Of a DNA stretch of 64,000 nt, positions 1-8,373 are shown in pieces. Each line of letters begins with the position of its first letter. Positions within the stretch are counted from its first letter, which is position 1. The DNA is from Sphingobium_A sp965228065. Lineage in GTDB: Bacteria > Pseudomonadota > Alphaproteobacteria > Sphingomonadales > Sphingomonadaceae. The position numbers and the translations under genes are program-made. The stretch is taken from the NCBI GenBank assembly GCA_965228065.1, contig OZ245788.1, forward strand, positions 3,286,001 to 3,350,000, given 5' to 3'. The notes under the pieces were generated by a model. It was not told the origin of the DNA and did not search any database. It worked only from the letters and a program-made list of their open reading frames with translations.

Positions 1-58
1 CACGAACCGCGGCGTAGCGGACGGATCTGACCCCAGAACAGGAATAAGGGATTATCGC

Positions 59-2326
59 ATGATTCTCACTGGCGTCTTTGCTGGACCTATTGCCGGCCTG
101 AAATACCAGACCCCGAGCTGCTCGGGCACGACCAATGCGAAGGGCGAATTCCAGTACAAGGACGGAGAGCGCATCGCCTTCCTCGTCGGGGGAAGCCCGA
201 TCGGCTATGCGCTGGGCGCCCCCAGGCTGAACCTGGCGGACATCGTCACCCGCGTCGACGGCAATATCCACAAGTTGAAGGACGCCGGCCTCACCAACGT
301 GGCGCGATTCCTGTGCACGCTCGACCGCGACGGCAATCTCGACAATGGCATCGAGATCGTGCCTGCGGTGCACGAGATCATCGGGACGCGGAAGATCAAC
401 TTCCGCCACGACGTGTCGTTCGCCGGCCCGGTCGGGGATCAGGTCGAGGCCTTCGCCAATGACCCGCTGATCGCCGAATTGCTGGCGGCGTTCGATGCCA
501 GCGGCATGTTCACGGCGCGGACGCCGCGGAAGCTGTGTTCGGCGGCGGCGGCGCGCAACGAAGTCCGCCGCAATATCCTTGGCATCCTGCGCTTCCGCGA
601 TGTGAAGGTGCCGCTCGAAAACGGATCCTATGTCTATGCCGACATCTTCCGTCCCGCGAAGGAGGGGACCTATCCGGTCATCATGAATTGCGGACCCTAT
701 GGTCGTGCGTTCAATCACCACACCGTCTGCAACGACAGCGATTTCGAGCATCATGAAGAGGAAGAGGACCGCTATTTCCACGGCAATCCCGACGGACTGG
801 TCTTCGAGAATCACGAGAGCGTGAACACGGCGGTCTGGGTGCCGCAGGATTATGCGGTGATGCGCGTCGACGGCCCCGGCATGGGCAAGAATCCGGGCAA
901 GCTGGCGATTTGGGGTTTCAGCACTGCCGAGGCTTATCGCGATGCGATCGACTGGGCCGGCGGGCAGGACTGGTGCAACGGCAATGTCGGTCTGTGGGGC
1001 ATGTCCTATTACGCGATGACCCAGCATCAGGCGGCGAGCCTCGAGCCCAAGCATCTCAAGGCGATGATCGCGATCGGTACCGATGTCGATATGTATGAGG
1101 AGGTCCTCTACACCGGCGGCGTCCTCAACGAAGAGTTCTTCCCTCACTGGTACAAGGGTGGGGTGCTGCCGGCGGTCTGCGGCGAGCCCGACGCGCTCGA
1201 TTTTATGGCGATCGCGCGTGCCTGTCCGTTCAAGGACTCGGATCCGCAAGCGATATTCGGGCCGCGCTCGGACGTGTTCATGAGCCCGGACATGAGCAAG
1301 GTGACGGTGCCGACATGGACGGTGGCGTGCACCACCCATCCGGCGCATTTCCACCAGCTCGGCAGCAGCGAAGCATATCTGACCACGCCCACCTCGAACA
1401 AGAAGATCGACTTCCGCGAGGACTGGTTCACCCGATCCTATTCGAGCGCGATGGTCGCAGAGCACAAGGCGTTCTTCGATCACTGGCTGAAGGGCGTGGA
1501 CAATGGCGTGATGGACAAGCCGCCCGTCCAGCTCGAGGTCCGCGCCGGCTATGGCAGTTCGTACATGCAGTATGAGCAGGAATGGCCGATCGCGCGGACC
1601 GAATACCGGAAATATTATCTCGACGCCGCACCGTCGGACTGGAAGGGCGACCAATGGCGTGACGATTTCCTCCGGCTGTCGTCGACCGAACCGGCGACCG
1701 AGCAGCAGGCGAGCTACTCGGCGGAAATCCCGGAGGAAAGCCGTACCGGGCCGCCGGCCGCGCTGCTGCCGGTCACGCCGCCTTCGGCTCTGCTGCTGTG
1801 GACGACAGGGGTCTCGTTCGTCAGCGATCCCGTGGAGGAGGATATGGTCTTCGCCGGCTACAGCAAGGCGAAGCTATGGGTCTCCTCAACGGCGGCGGAC
1901 ATGGACATCTTCGTCACCGTCCGCATCCTCGACGAAACCGGCACCGACGTCGATTATGCCGGCCCGACCACCATGGGCCTCTCGGTCAAGAACTATCCGC
2001 TGGCGAAGGGCTGGCTGAAGGCCTCGCATCGCAAGATCGATGAAGCGCGGACCACCGAATATACGGTCAAACACACCCACGCAAAGGCCGACTATGCTCC
2101 GCTGTCCGACGGCGAAGTGGTGCCGGTGGACGTCGAGATCATCCCGAACACCGCGTTGATCCGCAAGGGGCACCGCATCCGCGTCGACATCCAGCCCTAT
2201 GACGGCTTCGGCCATGGCACGCGACACGCCTATGACGCCGGCTATCACGATGGCCAGCGCAACACGATCTACACCGGCCCCGACCATGTCAGCTGGGTCC
2301 AGCTGCCGATCGTCCCCAACCGATAA
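59..2326 (+). CDS. CocE/NonD-family hydrolase with extra N-terminal domain
   Basis: A 755-residue serine hydrolase of the X-Pro dipeptidyl-peptidase S15/CocE family, which cleaves esters or amides by an acyl-enzyme. The hydrolase core begins near residue 178 with the family's opening (VPLENGSYVYADIFRP). The nucleophile is Ser316 in WGMSYY, and a C-terminal jelly-roll domain follows, ending in the usual HVSWVQLPIVP. Residues 1-170 are an added domain (GVFAGPIAGLKYQTP, then TTNAKGEFQYKDGE, then TNVARFLCTLDRDG). This resembles a beta-rich module that I associate with exported proteins and lipoproteins, but no signal peptide is visible. The ATG at 59 has a purine-rich ribosome site (AGGAATAAGGG). 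The frame is open to the window edge, so a longer N-terminus is possible. It is a close paralogue of the gene at 15866 and is followed 16 bp later by a SnoaL-like gene. The substrate is unknown. Confidence 0.85.
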   Translation: MILTGVFAGPIAGLKYQTPSCSGTTNAKGEFQYKDGERIAFLVGGSPIGYALGAPRLNLADIVTRVDGNIHKLKDAGLTNVARFLCTLDRDGNLDNGIEIVPAVHEIIGTRKINFRHDVSFAGPVGDQVEAFANDPLIAELLAAFDASGMFTARTPRKLCSAAAARNEVRRNILGILRFRDVKVPLENGSYVYADIFRPAKEGTYPVIMNCGPYGRAFNHHTVCNDSDFEHHEEEEDRYFHGNPDGLVFENHESVNTAVWVPQDYAVMRVDGPGMGKNPGKLAIWGFSTAEAYRDAIDWAGGQDWCNGNVGLWGMSYYAMTQHQAASLEPKHLKAMIAIGTDVDMYEEVLYTGGVLNEEFFPHWYKGGVLPAVCGEPDALDFMAIARACPFKDSDPQAIFGPRSDVFMSPDMSKVTVPTWTVACTTHPAHFHQLGSSEAYLTTPTSNKKIDFREDWFTRSYSSAMVAEHKAFFDHWLKGVDNGVMDKPPVQLEVRAGYGSSYMQYEQEWPIARTEYRKYYLDAAPSDWKGDQWRDDFLRLSSTEPATEQQASYSAEIPEESRTGPPAALLPVTPPSALLLWTTGVSFVSDPVEEDMVFAGYSKAKLWVSSTAADMDIFVTVRILDETGTDVDYAGPTTMGLSVKNYPLAKGWLKASHRKIDEARTTEYTVKHTHAKADYAPLSDGEVVPVDVEIIPNTALIRKGHRIRVDIQPYDGFGHGTRHAYDAGYHDGQRNTIYTGPDHVSWVQLPIVPNR

Positions 2327-2342
2327 GAACCCGGAGACCTGC

Positions 2343-2900
2343 ATGACCCTCGAAGAACTGGCCGCGCGCACCGAAATCCACGACGTGCTGTTGCGCTACT
2401 GCCGCGGGCTCGACCGTGTCGACATGTCGCTGGTCCGCGGCGCGTTCCACAAGGACGCGTACATCCATTTTCCCGAAAGTCTGCATGTCGGCGGGGTCGA
2501 AGGCTTCTTCCAGTTCCTGACCGACGAGATGCCGCGCTTCGAAAGGACGCAGCATTTCCTTGGCAACAGCCTGATCGAGTTCGACGGACCCGACACCGCC
2601 TATGTCGAAACCTATTTGCAGGCCGATCACCAGTCATCCGACCGCCATCACTGGAAGGGCGAGACGGTCAAATTATGGGCGCGTTATTTCGACCGGTTCG
2701 AGCGGCGCGACGGGGTATGGCTGATCGCCGAACGGCGGCTGATGGTGGACATGATGTACCGCTATCCCAAGGGCAACTGGTTCGACGATCATCCCGACGC
2801 GTCGGGCACGCCGCGCGACGGCACCGATGTCGTGCTGCGCCAGGTCGCGGGCTTCCACGGCACGCCGGTGCGCGCCACCACGTCGCTCAAGGACGACTGA
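2343..2900 (+). CDS. SnoaL-like (NTF2-fold) protein
   Basis: A 185-residue protein of the SnoaL/nuclear-transport-factor-2-like fold, opening with MTLEELAARTEIHDVLLRYCRGLDRVD. That opening is typical of the small cone-shaped isomerase, dehydratase or hydroxylating-subunit-like proteins common in aromatic catabolic clusters. I start it at the ATG at 2343 because GGAG lies just upstream and the fold begins there; the open frame extends further 5' into the preceding gene. Its stop overlaps the next start (ATGA), indicating translational coupling. Activity cannot be assigned; one of three SnoaL-like genes in this half of the window besides those at 22892 and 32078. Confidence 0.8.
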   Translation: MTLEELAARTEIHDVLLRYCRGLDRVDMSLVRGAFHKDAYIHFPESLHVGGVEGFFQFLTDEMPRFERTQHFLGNSLIEFDGPDTAYVETYLQADHQSSDRHHWKGETVKLWARYFDRFERRDGVWLIAERRLMVDMMYRYPKGNWFDDHPDASGTPRDGTDVVLRQVAGFHGTPVRATTSLKDD

Positions 2901-3316
2901 TGATGACATCCGAAGAGCAGCTCGATCTGGTCAGGCGGCATTATGCGCTCAACTATTCGGGCGACCATGCGGCGGCGCGTGAACTGCTGACCGACGATTT
3001 CTCGATCACCATTCCGTCCTACATGCCGTTCGGCGGCACGTGGCGGGGGAAGGACGCGTTTCTCGAGCTGATCCCGCTCGTGCGCGACGCGATCGCGGTC
3101 GAGAAGCTCGATTTCATCGCCACCACGGTCGGGGGCGATTATGCGATCGAACTGGTCGAGTTCACGCTGGAGGGACATGACGGCCCGCCGCTGCCGGTCG
3201 CCGAGATGATCCGGTTCCGCGACGGCAAGATCTGCGAGATCCGGCCGCATTATTACGACCCGTTCCCGATGATCGCGCTGGCGACCCGGCGCATGGCGGC
3301 GCGCCGGGAGGAATGA
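2900..3316 (+). CDS. SnoaL-like (NTF2-fold) protein
   Basis: A 138-residue SnoaL-like protein (LVRRHYALNYSGDHAAARELL, then FGGTWRGKDAF, then EMIRFRDGKICEIRPHYYDP). This is the small 'limonene-epoxide-hydrolase/ketosteroid-isomerase-like' fold. The start at 2900 overlaps the stop of the previous gene by one base, with a second ATG immediately after at 2903. The 3' end overlaps the crotonase start (ATGA at 3313). It sits inside a tightly coupled unit of hydrolase, two NTF2-fold proteins and a crotonase, so it probably acts on an intermediate of the same pathway. Catalytic role unknown. Confidence 0.8.
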   Translation: MMTSEEQLDLVRRHYALNYSGDHAAARELLTDDFSITIPSYMPFGGTWRGKDAFLELIPLVRDAIAVEKLDFIATTVGGDYAIELVEFTLEGHDGPPLPVAEMIRFRDGKICEIRPHYYDPFPMIALATRRMAARREE

Positions 3317-4140
3317 ATCGCGCGTACGGGGAGGGCGCGGGCGTCGCGCTCTCCGTGGATGGCGGCGTCGCGACCATCCTGCTGGATCGGCCGGCACGGC
3401 GAAATGCCCTGGGCTTGGGGACCTGGCACGCGCTGCTTTCGCTGATCAAAGCGGCGGAGCGTGATGCCGCGGCGGGACTGATCGTCCTGCGCGGGGCCGG
3501 AGGCAATTTCGGCGCAGGCAACGACATCTCGGAGTTCGGTGCGCTGTTTGGTGATCCTATCGCGGCAAAGGCATTCGGTCGCGCGATGGCAGACGCGATG
3601 CGGGCAATCGAGCTGGCCTCGAAGCCCGTGATCGTCGCGATCGAGGGGTTTTGTTACGGCGCCTCGGTCGCATTGGCGCTCGCGGGCGACCTGCGTATCG
3701 CCGCAGACGATGCCAGCTTCGCGATCACGCCCGCCAGGCTCGGCGCGCTGTATCTGCAAAGCGACCTGCACCGGCTGGTCGCGACGATCGGTGCCGGGCT
3801 AGCCAAGCGCATGATCTACACCGCGCAGCCCATCGATGCTGCAAAGGCGCTCGACATCGGCCTGGTCGATGAGGTGGTTTTGTCGGACGCCTTCGAGTTG
3901 GAACTCGACCACCTGACTCGCGTGATTCTCAAGGGTTCGCCGTTCACCCTGGGACGCAGCAAGGCGATGCTGTGGATGGCCGGTCATGGCGCCGCGCCGC
4001 TCGAAACCGACGAGAGCCTCGCCCCGTTCGTCGAAGCGACGCAGGGGGAAGATTTCAGGGAGGGTGTGGAAGCCTTTCTGACGAAGCGATCTCCCGTCTT
4101 TGCGCAGCAAATTGTTGACGTGCCCAAGTCGATCATATAG
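3313..4140 (+). CDS. Enoyl-CoA hydratase/isomerase (crotonase) family protein
   Basis: A 275-residue crotonase-fold protein. The oxyanion-hole elements are clear (GAGGNFGAGNDISEF at 61-75; IEGFCYGASVALALAGDLRIA at 110-130). In my by-eye alignment, the two positions that carry the catalytic glutamates in true enoyl-CoA hydratases read Ala141 (TPARLG instead of a PE motif) and Arg166 (LAKRMIYT). It is therefore probably not a classical hydratase; isomerase, hydrolase, lyase or dehalogenase chemistry is possible. Its ATG overlaps the preceding stop, so it is the last gene of the first operon. The next gene follows after an 84-bp gap that contains a regulatory motif. Confidence 0.82.
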   Translation: MNRAYGEGAGVALSVDGGVATILLDRPARRNALGLGTWHALLSLIKAAERDAAAGLIVLRGAGGNFGAGNDISEFGALFGDPIAAKAFGRAMADAMRAIELASKPVIVAIEGFCYGASVALALAGDLRIAADDASFAITPARLGALYLQSDLHRLVATIGAGLAKRMIYTAQPIDAAKALDIGLVDEVVLSDAFELELDHLTRVILKGSPFTLGRSKAMLWMAGHGAAPLETDESLAPFVEATQGEDFREGVEAFLTKRSPVFAQQIVDVPKSII

Positions 4141-4143
4141 CGC

Positions 4144-4174
4144 TTGGTCATCAGGTGACTTGGTTATAGTGACC
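4144..4174 (+). promoter_or_regulatory. Candidate operator/promoter for the 4.2-9.2 kb operon
   Basis: The stretch TTGGTCATCAGGTGACTTGG (4144-4163) is an imperfect inverted repeat GGTCAT-CAG-GTGACT. Read on the other strand it contains CCAAGTCACC, the element also found near 10926, 13321 and 23491. A weak -35 (TTGGTC, 4144-4149) and a good -10 (TATAGT, 4165-4170) flank it at 15-bp spacing. A second GTGACC half-site lies at 4169-4174. Placement 51 bp before the GTG start at 4225 fits a regulated promoter. Confidence 0.5.
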
Positions 4175-4224
4175 TAAAAGGCAGTAGCCCGCGTGGATAC
4201 GCGAGCGCTCGGGGAGAGGTTCGG

Positions 4225-4512
4225 GTGGTCACCCATATCGTGATTTTCAACTGGATCGACGGAACGACGACCGAACAGGTCGAGGCATTCCGTCAGGCTC
4301 TCAACCAGCTGGCCGGTGAATTCGGCGACGCGGCCCAGATCCGTCACGGCCCCGATCTGCGCTTTCGCGAGGGCAATGGCGACTATGCCATCGCCGCGAC
4401 CTTTCCCGACCGCGCGGGCTGGGACGCATATCAGGCCGATCCGCGTCACAAGGCATTCGTGCGCGATTTCGTGGCGCCGCTTCAGGCATCGCGCCTGACG
4501 GTTCAATTCTGA
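4225..4512 (+). CDS. Dabb-family (stress-responsive alpha/beta-barrel) protein
   Basis: A 95-residue ferredoxin-like protein of the Dabb (stress-responsive A/B barrel) family: opening VTHIVIFNWIDGTTTEQVEAF, middle HGPDLRF, and the characteristic closing pattern YQADPRHKAFVRDFVAPL. Dabb proteins dimerise; some are decarboxylases, cyclases or small-ligand binders. It starts with GTG, preceded by GGGGAGAGG. It is the first gene of a six-gene plus-strand operon (4225-9242) and ends 7 bp before the acyl-CoA ligase, so it probably handles a pathway intermediate. No specific reaction can be assigned. Confidence 0.75.
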   Translation: MVTHIVIFNWIDGTTTEQVEAFRQALNQLAGEFGDAAQIRHGPDLRFREGNGDYAIAATFPDRAGWDAYQADPRHKAFVRDFVAPLQASRLTVQF

Positions 4513-4519
4513 CAAGAGG

Positions 4520-6037
4520 GTGAGCGTTTTGGCCGACAACGAAAACGTCTTTGCGCTGTTCGAGAATGCGGCCGCGGCCAATGCCGGGCGCGATTTTCTG
4601 CGCGTCGAGGGGCGTTCGCTGCTGACCTATGCCGCGATGCTGGACGAGACCGCGCGCGCCGCCGCCTGGCTCGGCTCGATTGGCGTGAAGCGCGGTGAGC
4701 GCGCGATGGTTCAGGTCCATAAATCGTCCGCCGCGGTGATCCTGTATCTCGCTTGTCTGCGCGCCGGCGTGGTCTTCATCCCGCTCAATACCGCCTATCA
4801 GGAAAGCGAACTTGCCTATTTCCTGTCCGACGCCGAGCCGGCGCTGCTCGCGGCGAGCCCCGGCCTTCCTGCCGAGACCGTCGCGTTCGACGGTGCAAGG
4901 GCGCTGATCACGGGAACGCTTGAGTCCGCGCCCTGGGCGACGACCGTAGACACGGTTCCTACCGTCCAGGCCGCAAACGGCGATGCCGCTGCGATCCTCT
5001 ACACCTCCGGGACGACGGGTCGGTCGAAGGGCGCGGTGCTGACGCATGGCAATCTCTCGTCGAACGTCCAGGTGCTGGCGCAGACGTGGCGCTGGCGGGA
5101 CGACGACGTGCTGCTCCACACGCTGCCGATCTTCCACGCACATGGGCTGTTCGTGGCGTTGCACTGCGCCTTGCTCGGCGCCTCGCCGATCCTGTTTCAT
5201 GAGCGGTTCGATGCTGTCGCGGTGATGCGCGACCTGCCGTCCGCCACGGTCTTCATGGGGGTGCCGACCTTCTACACGCGCTTGCTGGGCGAAGCGGCGT
5301 TCGACGCGGCGCTGACCGGCAATATCCGGCTGTTCGTCAGCGGCTCGGCGCCGCTGCTCGACGCGACGTTCGAGGAGTTCGAGGTGCGCACCGGCCACAG
5401 GATCCTTGAGCGCTACGGCATGACCGAAGCGCTGATGGTCACGTCCAACCCCTATGACGGACCTCGCATTCCCGGCAGCGTCGGGCCGGCGCTTCCGGGT
5501 ATATCGGTGCGCATCGCCGGTGAGGGTGGAGAGCTTGTCGCGACCGGCGAGCCTGGCGTGCTGGAGATGAAAGGCCCGAACATGTTCGCGGGCTATTGGC
5601 GCAATCCCGAAAAGACCGCGGAAGATCACACTGCCGATGGCTGGTTCATCAGTGGCGACGTCGCGACCAAAGACGAAGCGGGCTTCATCCGCATCGTCGG
5701 CCGGGCGAAGGACCTCATCATCTCCGGCGGGTACAATATCTATCCCAAGGAGATCGAGCTGGCGATCGATGCCATGGACGGCGTGCTCGAAAGCGCCGTG
5801 ATCGGCGTGTCGCATCCGGACTTTGGCGAGGGTGTCGTGGCGGTGATTGCCCGCGAAGCAGGTGCCGCGCTGGAGCCCGCAGCGATCACCGGCGCCCTCG
5901 CGACCGAGCTTGCCGCGTTCAAGCGCCCGAAGCGCGTCATCATCGTCGACGAACTCCCGCGCAATGCGATGGGCAAGGTCCAGAAGGCCGAGCTGCGCGC
6001 ACTCTACCAGGACAGTTTCGCAACGGCTTCGGCCTGA
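4520..6037 (+). CDS. Acyl-CoA synthetase, malonyl-CoA synthetase (MatB)-like
   Basis: A 505-residue AMP-forming CoA ligase. It has the ATP-binding loop ILYTSGTTGRSKGAVLTHGN (about residues 155-175), the core motif RYGMTEA, GWFISGDVATKDE, and the C-terminal lysine motif NAMGKVQKAELR. The central HAHGLFVALHCALL and GVPTFYTRLL elements resemble malonyl-CoA synthetases, which activate short dicarboxylates; the substrate here could be a dicarboxylic ring-fission product. The GTG at 4520 directly abuts AAGAGG, whereas a TTG at 4529 has better spacing to that site, so the true start may be 9 bp downstream. It is co-operonic with the dioxygenase at 6064. Confidence 0.82.
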   Translation: MSVLADNENVFALFENAAAANAGRDFLRVEGRSLLTYAAMLDETARAAAWLGSIGVKRGERAMVQVHKSSAAVILYLACLRAGVVFIPLNTAYQESELAYFLSDAEPALLAASPGLPAETVAFDGARALITGTLESAPWATTVDTVPTVQAANGDAAAILYTSGTTGRSKGAVLTHGNLSSNVQVLAQTWRWRDDDVLLHTLPIFHAHGLFVALHCALLGASPILFHERFDAVAVMRDLPSATVFMGVPTFYTRLLGEAAFDAALTGNIRLFVSGSAPLLDATFEEFEVRTGHRILERYGMTEALMVTSNPYDGPRIPGSVGPALPGISVRIAGEGGELVATGEPGVLEMKGPNMFAGYWRNPEKTAEDHTADGWFISGDVATKDEAGFIRIVGRAKDLIISGGYNIYPKEIELAIDAMDGVLESAVIGVSHPDFGEGVVAVIAREAGAALEPAAITGALATELAAFKRPKRVIIVDELPRNAMGKVQKAELRALYQDSFATASA

Positions 6038-6063
6038 CGCCAACGATCATCAGGAGACCCAGG

Positions 6064-6993
6064 ATGCAACTTCCCACGCCCGTTTATAAGCCGCCCTTCC
6101 TGATCACCCGTTCCAGCCACCTGGTATCGCGCGTCAGCAATCTGAAGGCGAGCAAGGCCTTTTACGTCGATCTGCTTGGCCTCGTGATCAGCGACGAGGA
6201 CGAGAACACATTGTGGCTGCGCGGGTTGGAAGAGGCATGCCATCACAGTTTGGTGCTCAAGGTCGGCGAGCCGGCGGTCGAGCGCGTCGGGATGCGTGTC
6301 CTGACCGAAGAGGATCTCGATCTGGTGGAGGCGCATTTCCGCGCCGCCGGGTTCCCCACGGCATTCGTCGAGGTCAAATATCAGGGCCGCACGCTGCATA
6401 CGACCGATCCCGCGGGCACGCCGCTGGAGTTCTGCGCGACGATGGATACCCGGCCGCGCCTCTTCGCGCATGCCGACCGCTATCATGGTGCGTGCGCGCT
6501 CAGGCTCGATCATTTCCAGATCGTCACGCCAAAGGTCCGCGAGAGCCTCGACTTCTACAACGGCATGGGCTTCCGCCTGTCCGAATATGTGGTGAAGGAC
6601 GGAAATCTCGAAATGGTCTTCCTTCAGCGCAAGGGGAACCCGCACGACATCGTCTTCGCCAATCGCGAGGGGCCGCGGCTCCATCACTGCGCCTATCAGG
6701 TGCCCGAGACGCATCATTTGATGCATGTCTGCGACCTGTTCGTGGTTGGCGACAAGGAAGGGCAGGTCGAGTTCGGCCCGGCCCGGCATTTCAGCCCCGG
6801 CCTTGCGCGCTTCCTCTATCTGCGTGATCCCGACGGGCACCGCGTCGAGCTGTTCCCCAGCCATTACCACACGGTCGATATCGAGGATGAGCCGGTCGAA
6901 TGGGAAGCGCCCGCCTTCAAGGTCGGCGGCTGGATCGTCCCGCCCGATCGCTGGTGGAACGACACCATGCCCTTCGTCGAATCCGGCCGCTGA
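6064..6993 (+). CDS. Type I extradiol dioxygenase, homoprotocatechuate 2,3-dioxygenase-like (VOC fold)
   Basis: A 309-residue two-domain VOC protein. The C-terminal domain has the full iron triad: His150 (RLDHFQ), His208 (LHHCAY) and Glu262 (DPDGHRVELF). His194 (NPHDIVF) falls where homoprotocatechuate 2,3-dioxygenase has its acid-base histidine, and GPARHFSPGLARFLYLRDPDG matches that subfamily's substrate and signature region. It should open a catechol ring next to the diol (meta cleavage). The start at 6064 has AGGAG upstream; the longer open frame runs antisense-style into the ligase gene. It sits between the ligase and an FAA-family enzyme, a gene order expected for meta cleavage. Confidence 0.85.
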   Translation: MQLPTPVYKPPFLITRSSHLVSRVSNLKASKAFYVDLLGLVISDEDENTLWLRGLEEACHHSLVLKVGEPAVERVGMRVLTEEDLDLVEAHFRAAGFPTAFVEVKYQGRTLHTTDPAGTPLEFCATMDTRPRLFAHADRYHGACALRLDHFQIVTPKVRESLDFYNGMGFRLSEYVVKDGNLEMVFLQRKGNPHDIVFANREGPRLHHCAYQVPETHHLMHVCDLFVVGDKEGQVEFGPARHFSPGLARFLYLRDPDGHRVELFPSHYHTVDIEDEPVEWEAPAFKVGGWIVPPDRWWNDTMPFVESGR

Positions 6994-7009
6994 GCCGAGG
7001 GAGCATATC

Positions 7010-7834
7010 ATGCGCATCGTAGCTTTCAGCCGGAATGGCGACACCGGGTTCGGCGTGCGGAACGGCGACCGTGTCACGATCCACTCGAGCGCAAGCTCGG
7101 TGGTCGATCTTGCCGTCGATCTCGCCGCGCACCCGGCGGGCGAGGACGTCGCGCTCGCCGATCTGACCTTGCTTGCTCCGGTGGAGCGGCCGGGCAAGTT
7201 CATCTGCATCGGCCTCAACTATCGCCTGCACGCGCTGGAAGGCGGTAACCCGATCCCGGATTATCCCGCGGTGTTCATTCGCACGGCGACGTCGCTGGCG
7301 GCACCGGGCGAGGACATGATCTATCCCGAGGTTTCGGAGCAGTTCGACTATGAAGCCGAACTCGCCGTCATCATCGGCAAGGCCGCCACTGCTGTCAGCG
7401 CGGCCGACGCGCTCGATCATGTCGCGGGCTATGCCTGCTTCAACGACGGCTCGGTGCGCAATTACCAGCGTTTCTCGAGTCAGTGGACGATGGGCAAGAA
7501 TTTTGACCGCACCGGTGGCTTCGGCCCCGAACTGGTGACGCCCGACGAACTGCCCGCAGGCGCCGCGCCGTTGCGGATCGTCACGCGGCTCAATGGCGAG
7601 ACCATGCAGGACAGCAGTACCGGCGACATGATCTTCGACGTCGCGACGCTGATCGCGACCCTGTCCGAAGCCATGACGCTGGAGCCCGGCGACGTGATCG
7701 CCACCGGCACACCCTCCGGCGTCGGTTATGCGCGCAAACCACCAGTGTACATGCGCCCCGGCGACATTTGCGAGATCGAGATCGAGGGCATCGGCACGCT
7801 CAGCAACGGCGTCGCACGGCGCGTGGCGCGCTGA
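7010..7834 (+). CDS. Fumarylacetoacetate hydrolase (FAH)-family protein
   Basis: A 274-residue FAH-fold enzyme. The metal site is visible in VSEQFDYEAELAVIIG (the conserved ExE), and family motifs RPGKFICIGLNY, SVRNYQRFSSQWTMGKNFD and LEPGDVIATGTPSGVG are intact. The family includes hydrolases, decarboxylases and isomerases of ring-fission products (for example the HpaG/HpaE-type steps). Encoded 16 bp after an extradiol dioxygenase, it probably processes that enzyme's product. The ATG at 7010 is preceded by GAGGGAG. The stop overlaps the following start (ATGA-type overlap at 7834). A second FAH-family gene lies at 36481. Confidence 0.85.
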   Translation: MRIVAFSRNGDTGFGVRNGDRVTIHSSASSVVDLAVDLAAHPAGEDVALADLTLLAPVERPGKFICIGLNYRLHALEGGNPIPDYPAVFIRTATSLAAPGEDMIYPEVSEQFDYEAELAVIIGKAATAVSAADALDHVAGYACFNDGSVRNYQRFSSQWTMGKNFDRTGGFGPELVTPDELPAGAAPLRIVTRLNGETMQDSSTGDMIFDVATLIATLSEAMTLEPGDVIATGTPSGVGYARKPPVYMRPGDICEIEIEGIGTLSNGVARRVAR

Positions 7835-8373
7835 TGCGTTTGCTGGGCATTTCGGGGAGCCTGCGGACAGGCGCCTATTCGACGGCAGTCCTGGTCGCTT
7901 TCGCCGAAGCGGCGGCGGAACGGGCGGAGTGGGACTATGCCGATATCGGTGGGCTGCCCCTGTTCAACCAGGACCTCTATGTCGATCCACTGCCAGCTGC
8001 GGTGGCCGGATTCCGCGCGCAGATCGCGGCGGCGGACGGGATCGTGATCGTTTCGCCCGAATATAATCACGGGATTCCTGGGACGCTCAAGAACGCGCTC
8101 GACTGGGCTTCGCGTCCGCACAATGGATCCCCGCTCAAGCACAAGCCGGTGCTGATCGCGACGTCGTCGCACGCCTTCACCGGGGGTGTCCGCGCGCAAT
8201 ATCAGATCCGCGAGACTTTGGTCTCGGCGCTGGCCCGGCCGGTGAACACGCCCGAGATCGTCGTCGGCATGGTCGCGACCAAGGTTGTCGACGGTCGCTT
8301 CGAGGATCCTGTGACCATCGATTTCGCGCTGAAGGGCTTCGCGACGATGTTCGATGCGATAGCAACGACATGA
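7834..8373 (+). CDS. NAD(P)H-dependent FMN reductase
   Basis: A 179-residue flavodoxin-fold reductase. It opens with LLGISGSLRTGAYSTAVL (phosphate loop for FMN) and has the diagnostic SPEYNHGIPGTLKNALDW motif. Such enzymes reduce quinones or azo compounds, or supply FMNH2 to two-component monooxygenases. The only candidate partner nearby is the acyl-CoA-dehydrogenase-fold oxygenase at 19130. The gene overlaps both neighbours by a few bases (start inside the FAH stop, stop inside the NmrA-like start). Confidence 0.82.
   Translation: MRLLGISGSLRTGAYSTAVLVAFAEAAAERAEWDYADIGGLPLFNQDLYVDPLPAAVAGFRAQIAAADGIVIVSPEYNHGIPGTLKNALDWASRPHNGSPLKHKPVLIATSSHAFTGGVRAQYQIRETLVSALARPVNTPEIVVGMVATKVVDGRFEDPVTIDFALKGFATMFDAIATT

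Noticed and set aside
4301..6043. 580-codon open frame on the minus strand opposite the acyl-CoA ligase
   Set aside because: Antisense shadow caused by high GC; no recognisable domain, and the plus strand encodes a clear CoA ligase.
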